From: Wuchereria bancrofti
Lineage: Eukaryota; Nematoda; Chromadorea; Rhabditida; Onchocercidae
Assembly (NCBI GenBank): GCA_005281725.1
Contig: SSBO01000009.1
Coordinates: 4,662,163-4,726,162 of the forward strand
Direction of reading: 5' to 3'
Length of the DNA stretch: 64,000 nt
Under the pieces are notes generated by a model. The model saw only the letters and a list, made by a program, of their open reading frames with translations, was not told the origin of the DNA and made no database searches. Shown here piece after piece: positions 1-12,600 of the stretch (the first letter of the stretch is position 1; every line of letters begins with the position of its first letter). Made by a program: the position numbers and the translations under genes.

Positions 1-2
1 TT

Positions 3-374
3 GATGCAAGTCCAGGAAGTCCAGGACCACGAGGGCCTCCGGGACCATCAGGTGAGCAAGGACCACAAGGACCACCTGGTGAGCCTGGTATACCAGCACA
101 GAGTGAGCCACTTACACCAGGAGAGCCAGGTGAGCCGGGTGATCCAGGACCACCCGGTCCTCCAGGACCACCTGGACCACCAGGTGCGGATGGAGCCCCA
201 GGACCTGCAGGACCAAAAGGATCTCCAGGTCCAGATGGACCACCAGGTGTCGATGGACAACCAGGACCTCCCGGACCAGCTGGACCTCCAGGAACACCAG
301 GAGAAAAAGGCATTTGTCCTAAATATTGCGCTATTGATGGTGGTGTTTTTTTTGAAGATGGTACCAGGAGATAA
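3..374 (+). CDS. Cuticle collagen, C-terminal part (5' end outside window)
   Basis: Structural collagen of the nematode cuticle, secreted and cross-linked outside the hypodermis. The open frame begins mid-codon at the window edge and runs to TAA at 372-374, giving about 123 residues. It is made of Gly-X-Y triplets with one short break ([18 protein letters not shown]), the usual interruption between the two large Gly-X-Y blocks of cuticle collagens. The protein ends in a non-collagenous tail, [21 protein letters not shown] without the first residue or so, holding the two conserved cysteines (C-P-K-Y-C) that form interchain disulfides. The tail resembles that of the ROL-6/BLI-type collagens of C. 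elegans, from memory. The N-terminal domain, furin site and signal anchor lie upstream of the window. The longer ORF starting at base 1 is in the wrong frame; the Gly periodicity fixes the right one. Confidence 0.93.
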   Translation, partial: DASPGSPGPRGPPGPSGEQGPQGPPGEPGIPAQSEPLTPGEPGEPGDPGPPGPPGPPGPPGADGAPGPAGPKGSPGPDGPPGVDGQPGPPGPAGPPGTPGEKGICPKYCAIDGGVFFEDGTRR

Positions 375-2586
375 TTTGGAGAAATGGTGGTACATTACTA
401 CATTCTCCCCCATATATTTTCTTCTAACTTCATTCAAAATTTGTTTTTTTTTTCTGTAAATTCGTTTCCACTTATAGGGGTTCCTGAAAGTTAAAATTAA
501 CTAACGAGATATCAACAATTTGAACCTTTTTTTTTAAAAAAATATGACTAACATAGTTTTCTTCTTAGTTTTAATATTATTGAAAACAAAAATTTATTTT
601 TCAATTATATTTAGTTAAAAATCGATTCACTTTTAATGCAGTTTTTACTTTCTCTTTTTTGTTGTGCTGCTCATTGAGAAATGACTATCATGAAAAATAG
701 TTTTGCAGTATTATTTCGTTGAAGGACTAATTGGTATAAGCTTATCATTCGTTTTCAAACACCATTTCTTCATTTATTGTTGATTTACGAAGTCATTCCT
801 ATGTAACACTCAATAGAGTGGAAGCAACTAGAGCGCAAGTGTATTTAAAAAAGTTGCACAAACTTCGACTCATTACAACCGTTTCGAGATATTGAATAGT
901 GCTTAGTAGTGCCAGTGAAGATCGTTTTTTTGTGCAATAAAAATGTAAATGCTCAATTTAATGGTAACACTACAAACAGAGGCTATTTTCTTCCGTCAGT
1001 TCAAAACAGTTTTTAAAAAAATTGTTCCACATTTTGCGAAGTCATTAGTACAGCATTTGTACTAGAGGTTAAAGTTGAATTTTCCAGAATAATGAAATGA
1101 TGTGGCGATGTGATATCGCTTGATTTTCATCCTTTCAGAAAATGACACTATATTGCTGTCAGTATCATATTTATCACTATTAATCCTTTTGTTGCATAAA
1201 CTTCATGCAAGTATGTATGAAGAGAAATAAATTCATGCATGAATGGTTTGGGATTGCAAAAAATATCAGAATTTATGAAGAAACTATTGCAAATAAAAGC
1301 ACCTCATGGTTTTATTTTCTGCATATAACTATACTGCTAATAAATTTAAAGCAAAATAAATTTTTTCGTCTTTTACGATTATCATCGAAACTGGCGTTGA
1401 ATTATATTAGAGAAATAAGTTTTAATGCAATCATAAAACACTACTAACTGAACGACAGAAGTATGCTCTAACGACGCTCGTATATTCATTGTATGATAAA
1501 ATCCTAGGGTTTTTAAGGAAAATGAAATTTTAAATTTCAGCAAAGTTATCATTTTGTAAGCGATCGATTCGAAAGTAAAAATCAATACAGAAATGCTCAA
1601 TTTCAATCTATGCATGATGCGGAACTATAGTAATGTAGTAATAAACGTTATCTTTTATGACAAATTTTCTGTTTTTGAGACAAAATATTAAAAAAGGAGA
1701 AGAAAGATTAACAACTGTCAATTGTTGACTTTTTCCAGAAAGTTAATATGCGTAATCGTAATTGTATCTATTATCAGTTTATAAAATCATATTTTGAACT
1801 TTTCATAGATATTTAATAAATATAAAATATCTTCCATGTTTACGAGAAGTGCCATTAAAATAAGCATGATCGCTGTGCCACCAAATGTGCTATGCGAGTG
1901 TCTATGACATATCACGCGGAAAGGTAGAACAGGTGGTATAAGAACATTGAAAAACAAACGAATGTGGCATAGCTTCCCTCTATCAGAAAGGGCGTTTATG
2001 CAATCTATATCAAGACTGTTAACGGCCACCACATTTTGTCGCTAACTTTCGAATCAATGATCTAATCAATCGATTAATCAATCATCAATATTTCTTTTGC
2101 ATTTATTTCATTTAATAAGAATTCGACAATTGCCATGCATTTCTCTGCTAAGTTTCTTTATACACTTTGATGTTTTGTCATTGATCTAGAATAATCCTCG
2201 ATGCAACGTTTATTTCACTTCCTCTCTTTTTAGCATGACCAAGTGCGGGAAGTAATATTGTTCAAATCAAAAAACATTTGCGACAAATACATTTCTACTC
2301 TGTTAATCATTACCACATATTACCTGTAACCTATCACTGGAAGCAAATAACAGCGTTGCTTATTAAAAATATTTATAATAGTCGATTTCTTGATGTAAAT
2401 AATATACGCACAGGTCTGACATTATGCATTATTAAGATGAGTATGATAAATGTATTAGAATTTGAGCTGTTATGTCGGATCATTCTTGAAAGAAAACAAT
2501 TTGTACTACCAGAGATTTCCACTGTCACCATTACGATTGCTTGATTCAGCATCAGAGGATCTGAGACATCAGAAAATCGAAATAGA
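375..2586. other. Intergenic region without recognised gene
   Basis: AT-rich sequence between the collagen stop and the next gene. A few frames stay open for 80 or so codons (for example 1787-2032 on the minus strand and 2278-2544 on the plus strand), but I found no recognisable motif or phase-consistent splicing and do not call them. The last 40 bases hold a TTGATTCAG acceptor at about 2541-2549 that could receive a spliced leader for the following gene. Confidence 0.5.
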
Positions 2587-4075
2587 ATGGAGATGCAACG
2601 GCATTCTGAATTGGGAGATGATTCAAACGTGAGCTTCTTAACAAAGAAATAAATTTGCTTTTTAGTGAAATGTTATTTTATACTGCTAAAATATTGACAG
2701 TGCTGAATGAGACGCACATTCTTCAGGAAATGCCATCACCGGGAGGATTTAATCTTCGTCTAACAGTACCCAAGAAACATTATTCAGTGCAACGAAACGA
2801 CTCACTCCAATTCATCATTACACCTGTTTTCGATAAGGTATTTCCAATGATTATTTTCTTTGCAATTAATGTTGTTTGTTTTTTAACCATGACTTAGTGA
2901 TCTGTAAAACAATTTTCTTTGTGTGTAAGTAAAATTGGACTTCCATATTTATTTATCTTTACTTGATATTTACCTCCTTATTTATTATTTACATATATAA
3001 AGATAGGTAAATTTATTTGAAGTAATCCCAGGTGATGAAACTTCTCAATGCTGCAATATTTAGATTCCACTTAATGCTCTTTGAAATTTCTAATTATTCA
3101 TAGTTGCGATACACTGATGGAAATGGATTAATTGATAGATACTTATTCAAGCATGAAAATATAACTTTGATTTTGAGCTCCTGAGAACTCGTTCTAATAT
3201 AAATAAAAATTGCTTGATGTTAACATGGTATTATTCCGAAGTCATGTGGTCTCGTAATACCGGATTCGGCTCTCCTTACATTATCTTTTATTTTAAATTC
3301 TTTTTAAGTGATTTACCAAATTACCAAAAATCTTTTTGCTTGAGAAAAGTCACAAAATCTGTTAAATTATTGCCTTACTAGTAAATGGCATGTAAACAAG
3401 GATCCCTTAATGATTTTTAATTGTACTGATCTTAGAATTAATTCAATTTAGAAATTAATTAAATATAATTTTATTGCAGGCAATGATGCAGAAGAAGACA
3501 CCAAGTTCACCAGGTACGGTGCTTACTGTTGCCGGATTGTTTGTCGTTGGTATAACACTTGTTGTAAGCGGCGTTATCGTATTATGCCAGGTTTGCCTTC
3601 TCACTTCCACATTGATCATCACTTGGATCCATCACTTAGGATCAGTGGCCCAACTACATCCCAACTTTCCGTAGCTTCGTCATGACAATTTAAACGAAAC
3701 ATCTTCTATATTCTGAAAGTCTGTAAACAGATAGGGGGAACACATCTCAAACCAGGACTTCATATTACCCGGATTATTGAGCCAACGTTAACGTTATTTA
3801 CTATTTATAATGAATATTTGTAAAACATGATTAAAATTTCCTTTAAAGATAGACATTTGCAGCAGTCAGAGCAACCTTTTCGTATCTGCGGAAGTTTGTT
3901 CATTGGCTTCGGTTTATCAATGCTGCTAATTTGTGCTCTGCTTCAACGTAAAAATATCATCAAATTTATTGAGGACCTCAATCAGGACTTGTATTTCTTC
4001 TCTATGAGTGATAGCTATATGTGGAAATTGATGTTTGTTAATCGAAATGAGCTTCCGGAACCTCATGAAGGATGA
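2587..4075 (+). CDS. Two-span membrane protein, unknown function (158 aa)
   Basis: Not recognised. Four exons join in phase 0 throughout: 2587-2628, 2727-2837, 3480-3590 and 3863-4075, giving 158 residues. The N-terminal half (about 1-60) is soluble and ends in Q-F-I-I-T-P-V-F. It is followed by a hydrophobic segment at about residues 63-88 (VLTVAGLFVVGITLVVSGVI) and, after a short polar turn, a second one at about 95-110 (ICGSLFIGFGLSMLLICALL). The C-terminal tail is charged and ends LPEPHEG. Both termini would lie on the same side of the membrane. The start is chosen because the donor after Asn14 (GTGAGC) is phase 0 and meets the only phase-0 acceptor, and because a possible trans-splice acceptor lies 37 bases upstream. 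The first exon is the least certain. It sits about 230 bp upstream of the PDZ gene on the same strand. Confidence 0.62.
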
Positions 4076-4302
4076 AATTGCACTAAGCACTATTTTTCCT
4101 TTGCCCACATTCCTATACATGGATCGTACATTTCGTTTCGCTATCGTTTTCATCGCTTAAGCTAACAGTGCATACTATATATATATGAAATATCAGATTC
4201 AGAGTTATATCATTGAAGAAAAGTTATATGACTGAGTTATATGATGAGTTATGGTTACTAAGTTATATGATTGAAGAAAAATAAGTCGTATCCAGTAGAT
4301 CG

Positions 4303-7300
4303 ATGAAGTCATTCTCAGCGGCACAATCAAAATATTTGCATATGGCCCTTGCTAATCGAATTTATGCAACGTTAGCAAGGTCAAGACAATCTTATTGTGT
4401 CAGTTAAATATCAGTATTCCTGACATTTGCATACAAATTTTCAATTAATTTTATAAACAAGGTGACTTTATAGGAGTGAGTTGTCTCCTTCCTTTTTCAA
4501 TGAATTTTTTTAAAATAATTTAAACGGTTGCAATTATTCAGCGATGTCTATGTAAGATGTCTTTTTGCTATCAGATGACCTTTTAAAACGATAAGTCCAG
4601 TCATAGTTATGATGTCGCATTTACCGCCCCAGGTTTTATTAATATTCTAAAATCATAACAGTTGCATTCACATTGCAAAACTAAATCTTTCAAAACAAGG
4701 GAAAATTTTTTGAAGAAATCTTCTCTTGCTTTTTTAAGTGAAGAAGCAAATAAGTTCAAATGAATGGACACGGAATGCTTCCAACCATTTTTTACTTCTG
4801 ATGAACGATTTCAACACCTAACACAATCCTCCTGAAATGACTATAAAAAGATCTCCCATGTTGCCTCTTTCTCACTTGCAGTTTGCAATCGTCGGAAGAA
4901 AAAGAACGACATGAGGAAGTGATCATTGAAACAAATAATGAAGGCTTGGGAATGCGTGTCGATGAAAATTTACATGTCATTGAGATAACTAAGCAAGGTC
5001 CATGTGATGGTAAATTATTGCCTGGGGATCACATTATCCAAGTTCATTTTAATTTTATTCCAAAATGAAATTTCGAGAGAATTTCAAAGAAAGAACTTTT
5101 TGAAATTCTAAAATTGAATTACTGACGATTTGAATATTTAGAAGAATTCAAGAAAAATGAGGAAAATATACATAGTGAAATTTTTTTTTTTGCAAAATGC
5201 AATTTTGAGAAGATAGCAACAGAATGACGAATTTGTAATCGCAATTTATCAATTTGCACGTTCATTCTATCTCTTACTTTTTGCGCTTTCCGTTTGAAAT
5301 TCATCCGAGTGTATAATAAATGGTAAACAGATAAATAATGTGCATAACAGTATAAATGGAATTAATGAAACAATTTAAGATTGGAGATCGTACAGTTCAA
5401 ACAGTTGATGAAGCTAGGGAAGCAATTGAGGCAGCTGGTGTATCAATTCGAATTGTATTCGATCGAGGGCTGCAAAGTGTAACTGTTATTACTGGTTTAT
5501 TGTAGCTCTTTGAATTTACTTACTTAATAACTAAGGAAGTAGGCTCTTTACTGAAGAAATAAAAAGTGACTCATAAGGTTGTTTGAATGTTGTTATAATA
5601 AATATTCCAATAAAACGATCAATAAACATGTTTTCAGACGACCCAGGATAATATTCCAGAACAATATGAAAGTTTATTTAAACGTCGCGAAGGCTTCACA
5701 TATCACTATGTTCAAATTAATTATGTTAAAGGGTGTAAATTTGGCCTTGGTATTAAGCATTTCCAAAACAATGTAATCGTATCACGTATTGATCCAGGTT
5801 CTATTCCCGTATATATTTTTGTGATAAATATTCCATTTATTCTTAAATTAGCCTCGGCTTTTTTTTGTTCCAGTGTGTTTATTTTAAGATAAAAACAATT
5901 ATTAGCTTCTAATGGGTTTGGATCAACTTTAAAAAGATGAATTGTTGAAATTTTCTAAGAAAAAGAACTTAATTTTGAATCACTGGCGCAGTTATCTGTC
6001 ATAATGTCATGTTGCAAAGTCTCCTTTTAACATGAAAACCAATTTCTTTGAAGTTCATGTTGCCTGATAGTATGACATTCATTTCACAGAAAGCACATCA
6101 ATTGAAATGGTGGAAGACAAATGTAAAAAGAAATAAATTTAAATGAAATTTCATCATCTAATTTAATTTCATAGGGTATAGGAAGTCCGGATTGGATTGT
6201 TCAGGCCATTTTCAGGCTCATTAGCAGCACAGTCACTTCAGGAGAAAGATCACATCATTGATATCAATGGTATAAAAGTAACTGATAAAGAAGTTGCGAG
6301 AAGTTTGCTTGTCCGAGCTCTTAAGGTTGCGAATTCCTAATAATTTACATTAATCTCCAACAAACTAGATGTAGAATTTTAATGTCAAATTAAATATAAT
6401 TCATACTGGATTGTATTTTATGCTTCAGTTTTAGAAGAAGAATTTTGTTAGCATGTGTATCGAACGTCCGGTTTCCGGAAAAGCGAAAGAATGGGTGGAC
6501 GATGCCATGAATGCATCTCAAATGCAACCACCATCAGTTGCAATGGCGTCTGATGTTCAGGAAATAGCAGCCCGTCAGCAGCAAAAAATGATGGAAGCAA
6601 TGGATACTAAGAAGGTTAAGTTTTAAAAAAGAAATAACTTTCACAGTTGTCAAAGGTCCATTTCTTGTTCAATTACGGCAAACACTCTGCTTACTTTCGA
6701 TAAAATCTGAATGAAATTTTTATGTCTCCAGCCTGGAATAATGAAAAAAAATACCAGTAAAGGAGGAGGATCTGACCATGCCAGGATTGTGAAAATTGTA
6801 CCAGGCGAAAGACAAGATGTAAGTTAATAAATATTTTTCAAATTTTAATCTAGATGAATGAAACAATTCGTTAGTTCAAATTGTGCTTCAGCGGCTGAGA
6901 CAAAACGCGCAAATGCTAAGTTTCTTAACGAAAATAGGTTAAATCACATAAGAGAAGTAAAGGATGGCATAGCATAGCCACTACAGATTTTTCGCTTTCG
7001 TTGGATCTATATGTAGTGATGTTGTGGCACATTTGTTGCTATTACCACTCCATTCTTATCTAAAATATTCGTATATATGTATGCCTTAGTACCCTTTTTT
7101 AAATCCTCTACAGCACTAAACTTATCAAAAATTAAAGAGGATATACGAAAAATAATTATTATATACCAATAAAACAGCTTGTAAACAAATAAATTAAATG
7201 TAATGATGTAATAGATGTTGTCTCCTTTTTTAATATAGTGAGTGGTCATCAATGCCCAATTGGATAAAATGAAAAGCCTAAGTTCTCGATGATGTCATTT

Positions 7301-7470
7301 TTTGAAAATTTTCGATTCTCTTCTTTCCATTTTTTGCTTAATTTTCATTCTAAAATTATCTCCAAATTAATTTCAAAAGTGTTCTTAGCACAAGTTTCTT
7401 CCAAAATCTATTGCAGGTGATCATAGCAAGTGATAATGAGGGGAAACAGTTGAGACGTGTGAAGGAATGA
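4303..7470 (+). CDS. Double PDZ-domain protein, nematode-type (308 aa)
   Basis: Probable scaffold with two PDZ domains and no catalytic region. Exons: 4303-4379 (uncertain), 4882-5041, 5380-5478, 5638-5797, 6216-6325, 6435-6614, 6732-6818 and 7417-7470; phases agree throughout. PDZ1 spans about residues 35-110, with GLGMRVDENLHVIEI as the carboxylate-binding-loop strand and GDHIIQ in the core. PDZ2 spans about 130-210, with FGLGIKHFQNNVIVSRIDPG and DHIIDINGIKV. After it come an alanine/glutamine-rich stretch (MQPPSVAMASDVQEIAARQQ), a Gly-rich basic linker (KKNTSKGGG) and the end ASDNEGKQLRRVKE. This order and the tail match, from memory, a family of C. elegans PDZ proteins that seems confined to nematodes. 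In PDZ1 the usual Val-Asn-Gly is replaced by Ile-Gly-Asp across a splice junction. The first exon rests on phase alone and uses a weak GTCAAG donor. An AATAAA lies 42 bases past the stop. Confidence 0.82.
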
Positions 7471-9033
7471 TCAAACATTCTCATTCGTATAGGTGCAATT
7501 TTAATTTTCCGAAATAAAACCTGATCAGTTTGCAGAACTTTTCATTGCGCTTTTCTCTCTGAATGTTCCATAACCAATTCATTTAATCGGACGGGTGCTA
7601 ATGTCATTTGCCGTAAGGTTTACGCCATTTCATAGCGTTGTTGAGGATTTTCTCTCGCTTTCTATCAAATTTCGTAACATATAGTGGAAGAAAAATTTAG
7701 AAGATAACAACAGATCAGAAGAAGTAAGATTTGTAAATACTATCTTAAATTATCTTACGTTATCTTTCTACGATACTTCGATAAATAATTGTCTTCTTCA
7801 TGTTCACTTAAACATTCCACTGATTTACATCAATGTACAAATGCTCAGTCTACAAATAACGAGAAAGATTGTTTACAAAGAATATATTACTAACATAACA
7901 CACAAAAATTTCCTTTTGAAATCAGAATTAGCCAGGAATCAAAATTTTGTTGACAGGTCATTTAGAATGAATGGATTCATCCAATATGCAGTGTATTGGT
8001 TTCTATTTTGCTAAAATAGGTAAGTGTGAGCTGAACAAATGCACTGGACCATATTTTGGAATATTTGTACTCTTTATCACAAACAACGAAGTATTGAACG
8101 AATGAAATATTTAGTTTGTTGGCAATCACAAAACTAACCAAGATATTTAGATTTAATTTTAAAAAGAAATACTTTTTTTTCTTTTTTTTAAAAAAAGAAA
8201 TCTTGCAGTTCTTTCAGTAATTCATTTCTCTCGTTTACCCTAGCAAAGCTATATTGATGATTAGTAAACTATTAGCTATGACTATCATAGAACATCTTAA
8301 CTCATTATTATTCATCCATTACCTAACATTTCTGCAAAACCGGCGGTTATCATTAACCAGTGATGCTAACAATATGATTTACGTGGACAACAGTTGACAA
8401 GTGTAAATGACAAGTGCTAAGTACTTACGATGATCTTTGAAAAACAAATAAAATATGGAAGTATGCAGTAGATAACAGATGAGTTGATTATTATCATTCG
8501 TCAGTTCCATTAATTTGTAAACTAAGTGTTTAGTGAATAATGCAGTATGTATACTAGATTTGTTCAGAAGGATTGGAACAGTGGTAAAGAAATGTCTTAT
8601 TTTCTTTAACGAATTTGAAAGCACAGTTGGAAAAAGTTTCATTCTAAATCGATCATGCTGAACAAGTGAAATGACATAAGAAAGCGAAGAGTAATGAAAC
8701 ATTATTATGCAAAATCTTGAAACGACATTTTCAGCACTTTGAAAATCTCCACTCCCTCTTATCCATATTTTTCTTTTATAATAATAGTTTATAAATAGAC
8801 TTAACGAAGTGATTTTTTTCACGATAAACAGGACAGTTTTATTAATTCAATTTCTCACACTTACTGATATAAAGTGAAAGCTTAGCTAAGAAAAGCGAAA
8901 AGTAAAGAAGTTTTAAGCAACAGTTTTGTTGAGTACAGATTCGCTTATATAGAGTTTATTTATTTTATTCGTAAATTAGTCAAACACTTCAACAAACTTT
9001 CAATCTACAACTCTTAAACTGAACATGGCTTAG
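7471..9033. other. Intergenic region with one long unassigned minus-strand frame
   Basis: No recognisable gene. The minus strand is open for 147 codons at 8379-8822, but the predicted protein has no motif, is Phe/Leu/Tyr-rich like random AT-rich translation, and lacks evident splice or leader signals. I treat it as unassigned. Upstream exons of the gene that ends just before PARP1 may lie here but could not be placed. Confidence 0.4.
7513..7518 (+). terminator. AATAAA poly(A) signal of the PDZ gene
   Basis: Canonical AATAAA hexamer 42 bases after the TGA at 7468-7470, in a position normal for 3'-end cleavage of a nematode mRNA. Confidence 0.55.
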
Positions 9034-9548
9034 CCCGTCCGTTGCTGAAAACTCCAATTGCAAATAAAACTTATCCCATAAATGACAGATCAAATTCACT
9101 AAATAATTTAAGGACTGTAAATAGAAGAGGCAGGGAAAGCAGAATGAACGTAAATCACTTAGATCAAACATTTCTCTACTATGAGGTAGGCTGGAGAAGT
9201 GAACTGTACACTGGGAACACGCGTGCTTCATTTCCTGTCGTATCGTCGTCGTAATTCATTACTGATTGGAAATTATGTGCAGAAATACAAGTGAAGGACT
9301 TTGCGTCTCATCTAAGCCAAGTGGAAATTTCATTCACAATTTCTAATCTGAACTGGTAAAAATATTTATCGGAAAACACCTCCTCAACAATTTGCAATTT
9401 GCTCCGTGTATTTTAGGATACTCCCTCTTTCATCTGGAGAACATTCCATCGATTCATTTACACCTTAATTCCTTTAGAAAAGGAAATCAACTCAATGATG
9501 AAGCACTTAGTCCTCCGAGTGACCCCAATGTCTTTGAGAGATGGTTGA
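9034..9548 (+). CDS. Last two exons of an unrecognised gene upstream of PARP1 (partial)
   Basis: Not recognised. Exon 9034-9185 has an acceptor CTTAG and a donor GTAGGC and encodes a basic, Asn-rich segment containing NNLRTVNRRGRESRMNVNHL. It joins in phase 0 to exon 9417-9548 (acceptor TTTTAG), which encodes DTPSFIWRTFHRFIYTLIP, then KEINSMMKHLVLRVTPMSLRDG in two parts, and ends in TGA. A different frame through the second exon is also open and ends at 9622. The stop lies about 120 bases (or 46 in the other frame) before the trans-splice acceptor of PARP1, the spacing seen inside nematode operons. Upstream exons were not found, so the start is missing. The reading rests on splice phase and open frames only. 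Confidence 0.38.
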
Positions 9549-9659
9549 CTACCGTAATTAAGCAGATATCGTTTCGCAGCGATATGATCAATGTGACGAA
9601 CCATTTCCCAAATCTTTTCTAGCATATGGTAATCAATTCATTGCTGGCGTATTTATCAT

Positions 9660-9668
9660 ATATTTCAG
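9660..9668 (+). other. Probable spliced-leader acceptor for PARP1
   Basis: ATATTTCAG ends 17 bases before the PARP1 ATG at 9686. No upstream exon is needed by the protein, so the site most likely receives a trans-spliced leader. Confidence 0.6.
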
Positions 9669-9685
9669 TTCCTTCTTTCCAACGA

Positions 9686-12600
9686 ATGGTATCATCTGCA
9701 AAAGATTTACCTTACGGTACTGAGTATGCTAAAAGTAATCGTGCTGCTTGCAAGGGATGTCATGGTTTAATTTCACAGGTAGATTTATTTAAATCCAATC
9801 AATAATTCACTCATGGTAACAAAGATTGGTGGTTACTTCAAAAAAAAGTCATTCATAATAAAGACAGTTTACTTACTGTAATTAAGCTATAAAAAAGGCA
9901 CCGAAAATAAGCAATTTGATAGATAAAGTAGCATTTTAAGTGAGTGTAAAGTGTACGCTTACAGTTAATTATGTTTGAAATATTATCCGGAGCAAATGTA
10001 ATGTGCTGATGATGTTTCCATTAATAAATAAAAATTTAAGGACTCACTTCGCATGTCTCTCCGGAAACCGAGCCGTTTTTTTGATGGTCTACAAGATAAC
10101 TGGTATAATTTCGAAGTTCAATATGACATTCATTTCTTTCGTAGTAGAATTTCTGGTAAGTGTTCTCTTCAGGTTCCATTTCACTTGTTTTTGGAAAAAA
10201 ATAAAGCAAAAGGACATAAACGAAGCCTCTATCCGTGGTATGGAGCTTCTGAAATGGAGTGATCAAGAACGAATTCGTAAAAAAATACGTGAAAACCAAG
10301 GTTTTATTTAAAGCATGTTTTTTCTGTAAAGCTAGCTAAAAAAAATTTGAAAATGTTTTCATTATGGCTTCTAGCAGCATTTTAAATTGCTGGTTTAAGG
10401 ACAGTATTTAAGACAACTCGTTATTTTAACTCATTTATTATTTTCTCGGACTACTTTAACTTTTACTTTCTAGGGTAATAAAAAAAGCTTGTCTTCACAG
10501 TTAATGCATTCAGTGTAATAAAAAAAAAATAAAATAGCTGATCAAAGAAATGAAGCCCTAGAAGTTAGAAATAAATGCTTTTTCATTTAGCTGAAGCATC
10601 TGATGTAGAACTCTCTATTATCGCTGAATATGCTATAACTGGTCGCAGCAAGTGCGTGAATTGCAAAGAAAATATTGAAAAGGTTCGAGGATAAGAGAGA
10701 TAACGCTAAAAGTTGATTTTCATTAGTATCAATATTTAACCATTTTTTCCGTGTTTCCTTTATTGCCTTGGAGAATGTGCTGCTGTTAATGCTAGTTTAA
10801 TATTAAGTTTCTTATTTTTGAGGAAATGTGATTGAGAGATTCTGACTAAAATATTTGCAGAATACTCTCAGACTTGGGATGAAATCAGCATGGTACCACG
10901 TAAACTGTTTTGTGAAAATACAACAGAGTACCAACTGCGCTGAAAAGTTCGTAGCAAATATTGGAATTTTAGCAATTGGATTAAACCATGAACCTCTATA
11001 TTCATAACGGAGTTTTTGTTTCAGCTTTTCTAGAAATTTCGAAAGTGAATTTATGAAATTTATTTTATATTTCCCGTACTTTTTTCAGTTATTGTGGAAG
11101 GTTTTTCAGATGTTTTGGTTTCCAAGATTTGTCAGAATCTGATCAAGATCTCTTGAAAAAAGTGTTTAATATGCAAGCAGAGACCACTATAAAAAGAAAG
11201 TCGATGGAAATCGATAACATTACCAAAAAACCAAAGGTGGATCAACTTGATACAGAGGGGAAGATGAGACGTCTTAAGGTGTCCTACAAAATTTATCTTA
11301 TAAATTCAATATTTAAATGAATTTTCTTTATGACATTTAATTTCCATAGGCACAAGCAAACGAAATATGGACAATAAAGAAAAAATTATCAAAATGTTTG
11401 AATAAAAACGATATTCAGACTTTGCTACAAGCCAACAACCAAGCACTTCCTAGACATGGTGGAGAGTCGAAGGTGAATCGGTCTTTTCCGCTTATCTTGT
11501 TAGGATTAGTGCTCAAAAATTATAACTAATTTTAGTGTAATATTTTTCTGACGAGATTTGTATTAGAATACGATCTATTTAGCTTCTCAGATCTGTCGAA
11601 AATTTATAACTGCTTCTTGTGTTGAACAGATTCGGAAATACAGATTATTGCTCAAAAATCATATCATTATGGTAATACTCAACGCATAAATTTCTTCCTT
11701 TACTACCAGTCATTAATTTTAATTCTTTTAAGATTATAAAGAAAACTTTTATTGTAGCTGCTGGATCGTCTTGCTGATTGTATAGTTTTTGGCTGTCCGC
11801 TGCCTTGTGCTCAGTGCAAAGAAGGTAACATTGTGTACAGGTGAATTCTTCCCTGATTTGCTGTAAAGGTAGGAAAACGCTATTTTTTACATAAAGAAAC
11901 AACGGAAAACTTTTTCCGCAGGACTCGGTTAGGTTTACTTAAATATGTAAATTTTTAAAAATTTGCGTATTAAAAGGTTATAGCATTATTTTTGTCCTTA
12001 CATTTTATTGCATATATCTTCCCGCTTGTGTTTTTTTTAAAAACAAACCTCAGACTCATAACTTTTCTCCTTGATATTCTTTCTTTCGATTGTAAAATTG
12101 CAACTTATCAATGTATGGTTTTATCCCAAGAAAGCGATTTGTTAATTTTGTTAGTAAATTAATATTTTATTTCTGAATGATTGTGTGCAATATCACAGCA
12201 TATTTTGTCTGATATTTCTGCCTCTTTTGTCTGATACTGCCAACTTGTTTGAATTTGCTGGATTATATTTTATTTGTCTTCTTTTTAGATTTCCTTTTTA
12301 GCTCATCAGAACAAAGTTATGTTTGTACTGGTTATATTTCCGAATATACACGGTGTATGTATACATGTCGCAATCCGCCTCGGAAACCATTTATCATTCC
12401 TGATGAAATCAAAAGAAACATTTCTGAATTTAAGGATTTCAAAATCAAGGTAGTCAAAGTGGTTTGTTTTATTAATGAAGAAATATCACATGTTTTATGG
12501 ATCTGCCAGATTTAATGTTTTCTCTTGTAATTGTACACGAGAAAAGGAAGAAAGATTTACAACTAAAAAAGCGAAGCAATTGTAAATGACAGCCAGTTAT

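Noticed and set aside
1..459. 152-codon ORF from base 1 and minus-strand ORFs over the same bases
   Set aside because: All are shadows of the Gly-X-Y collagen frame, which is the only one with collagen periodicity and the conserved C-terminal cysteines.
8379..8822. 147-codon minus-strand ORF
   Set aside because: Aromatic- and Leu-rich composition like random AT-rich DNA, no motif; about one such ORF by chance is not surprising in 64 kb.
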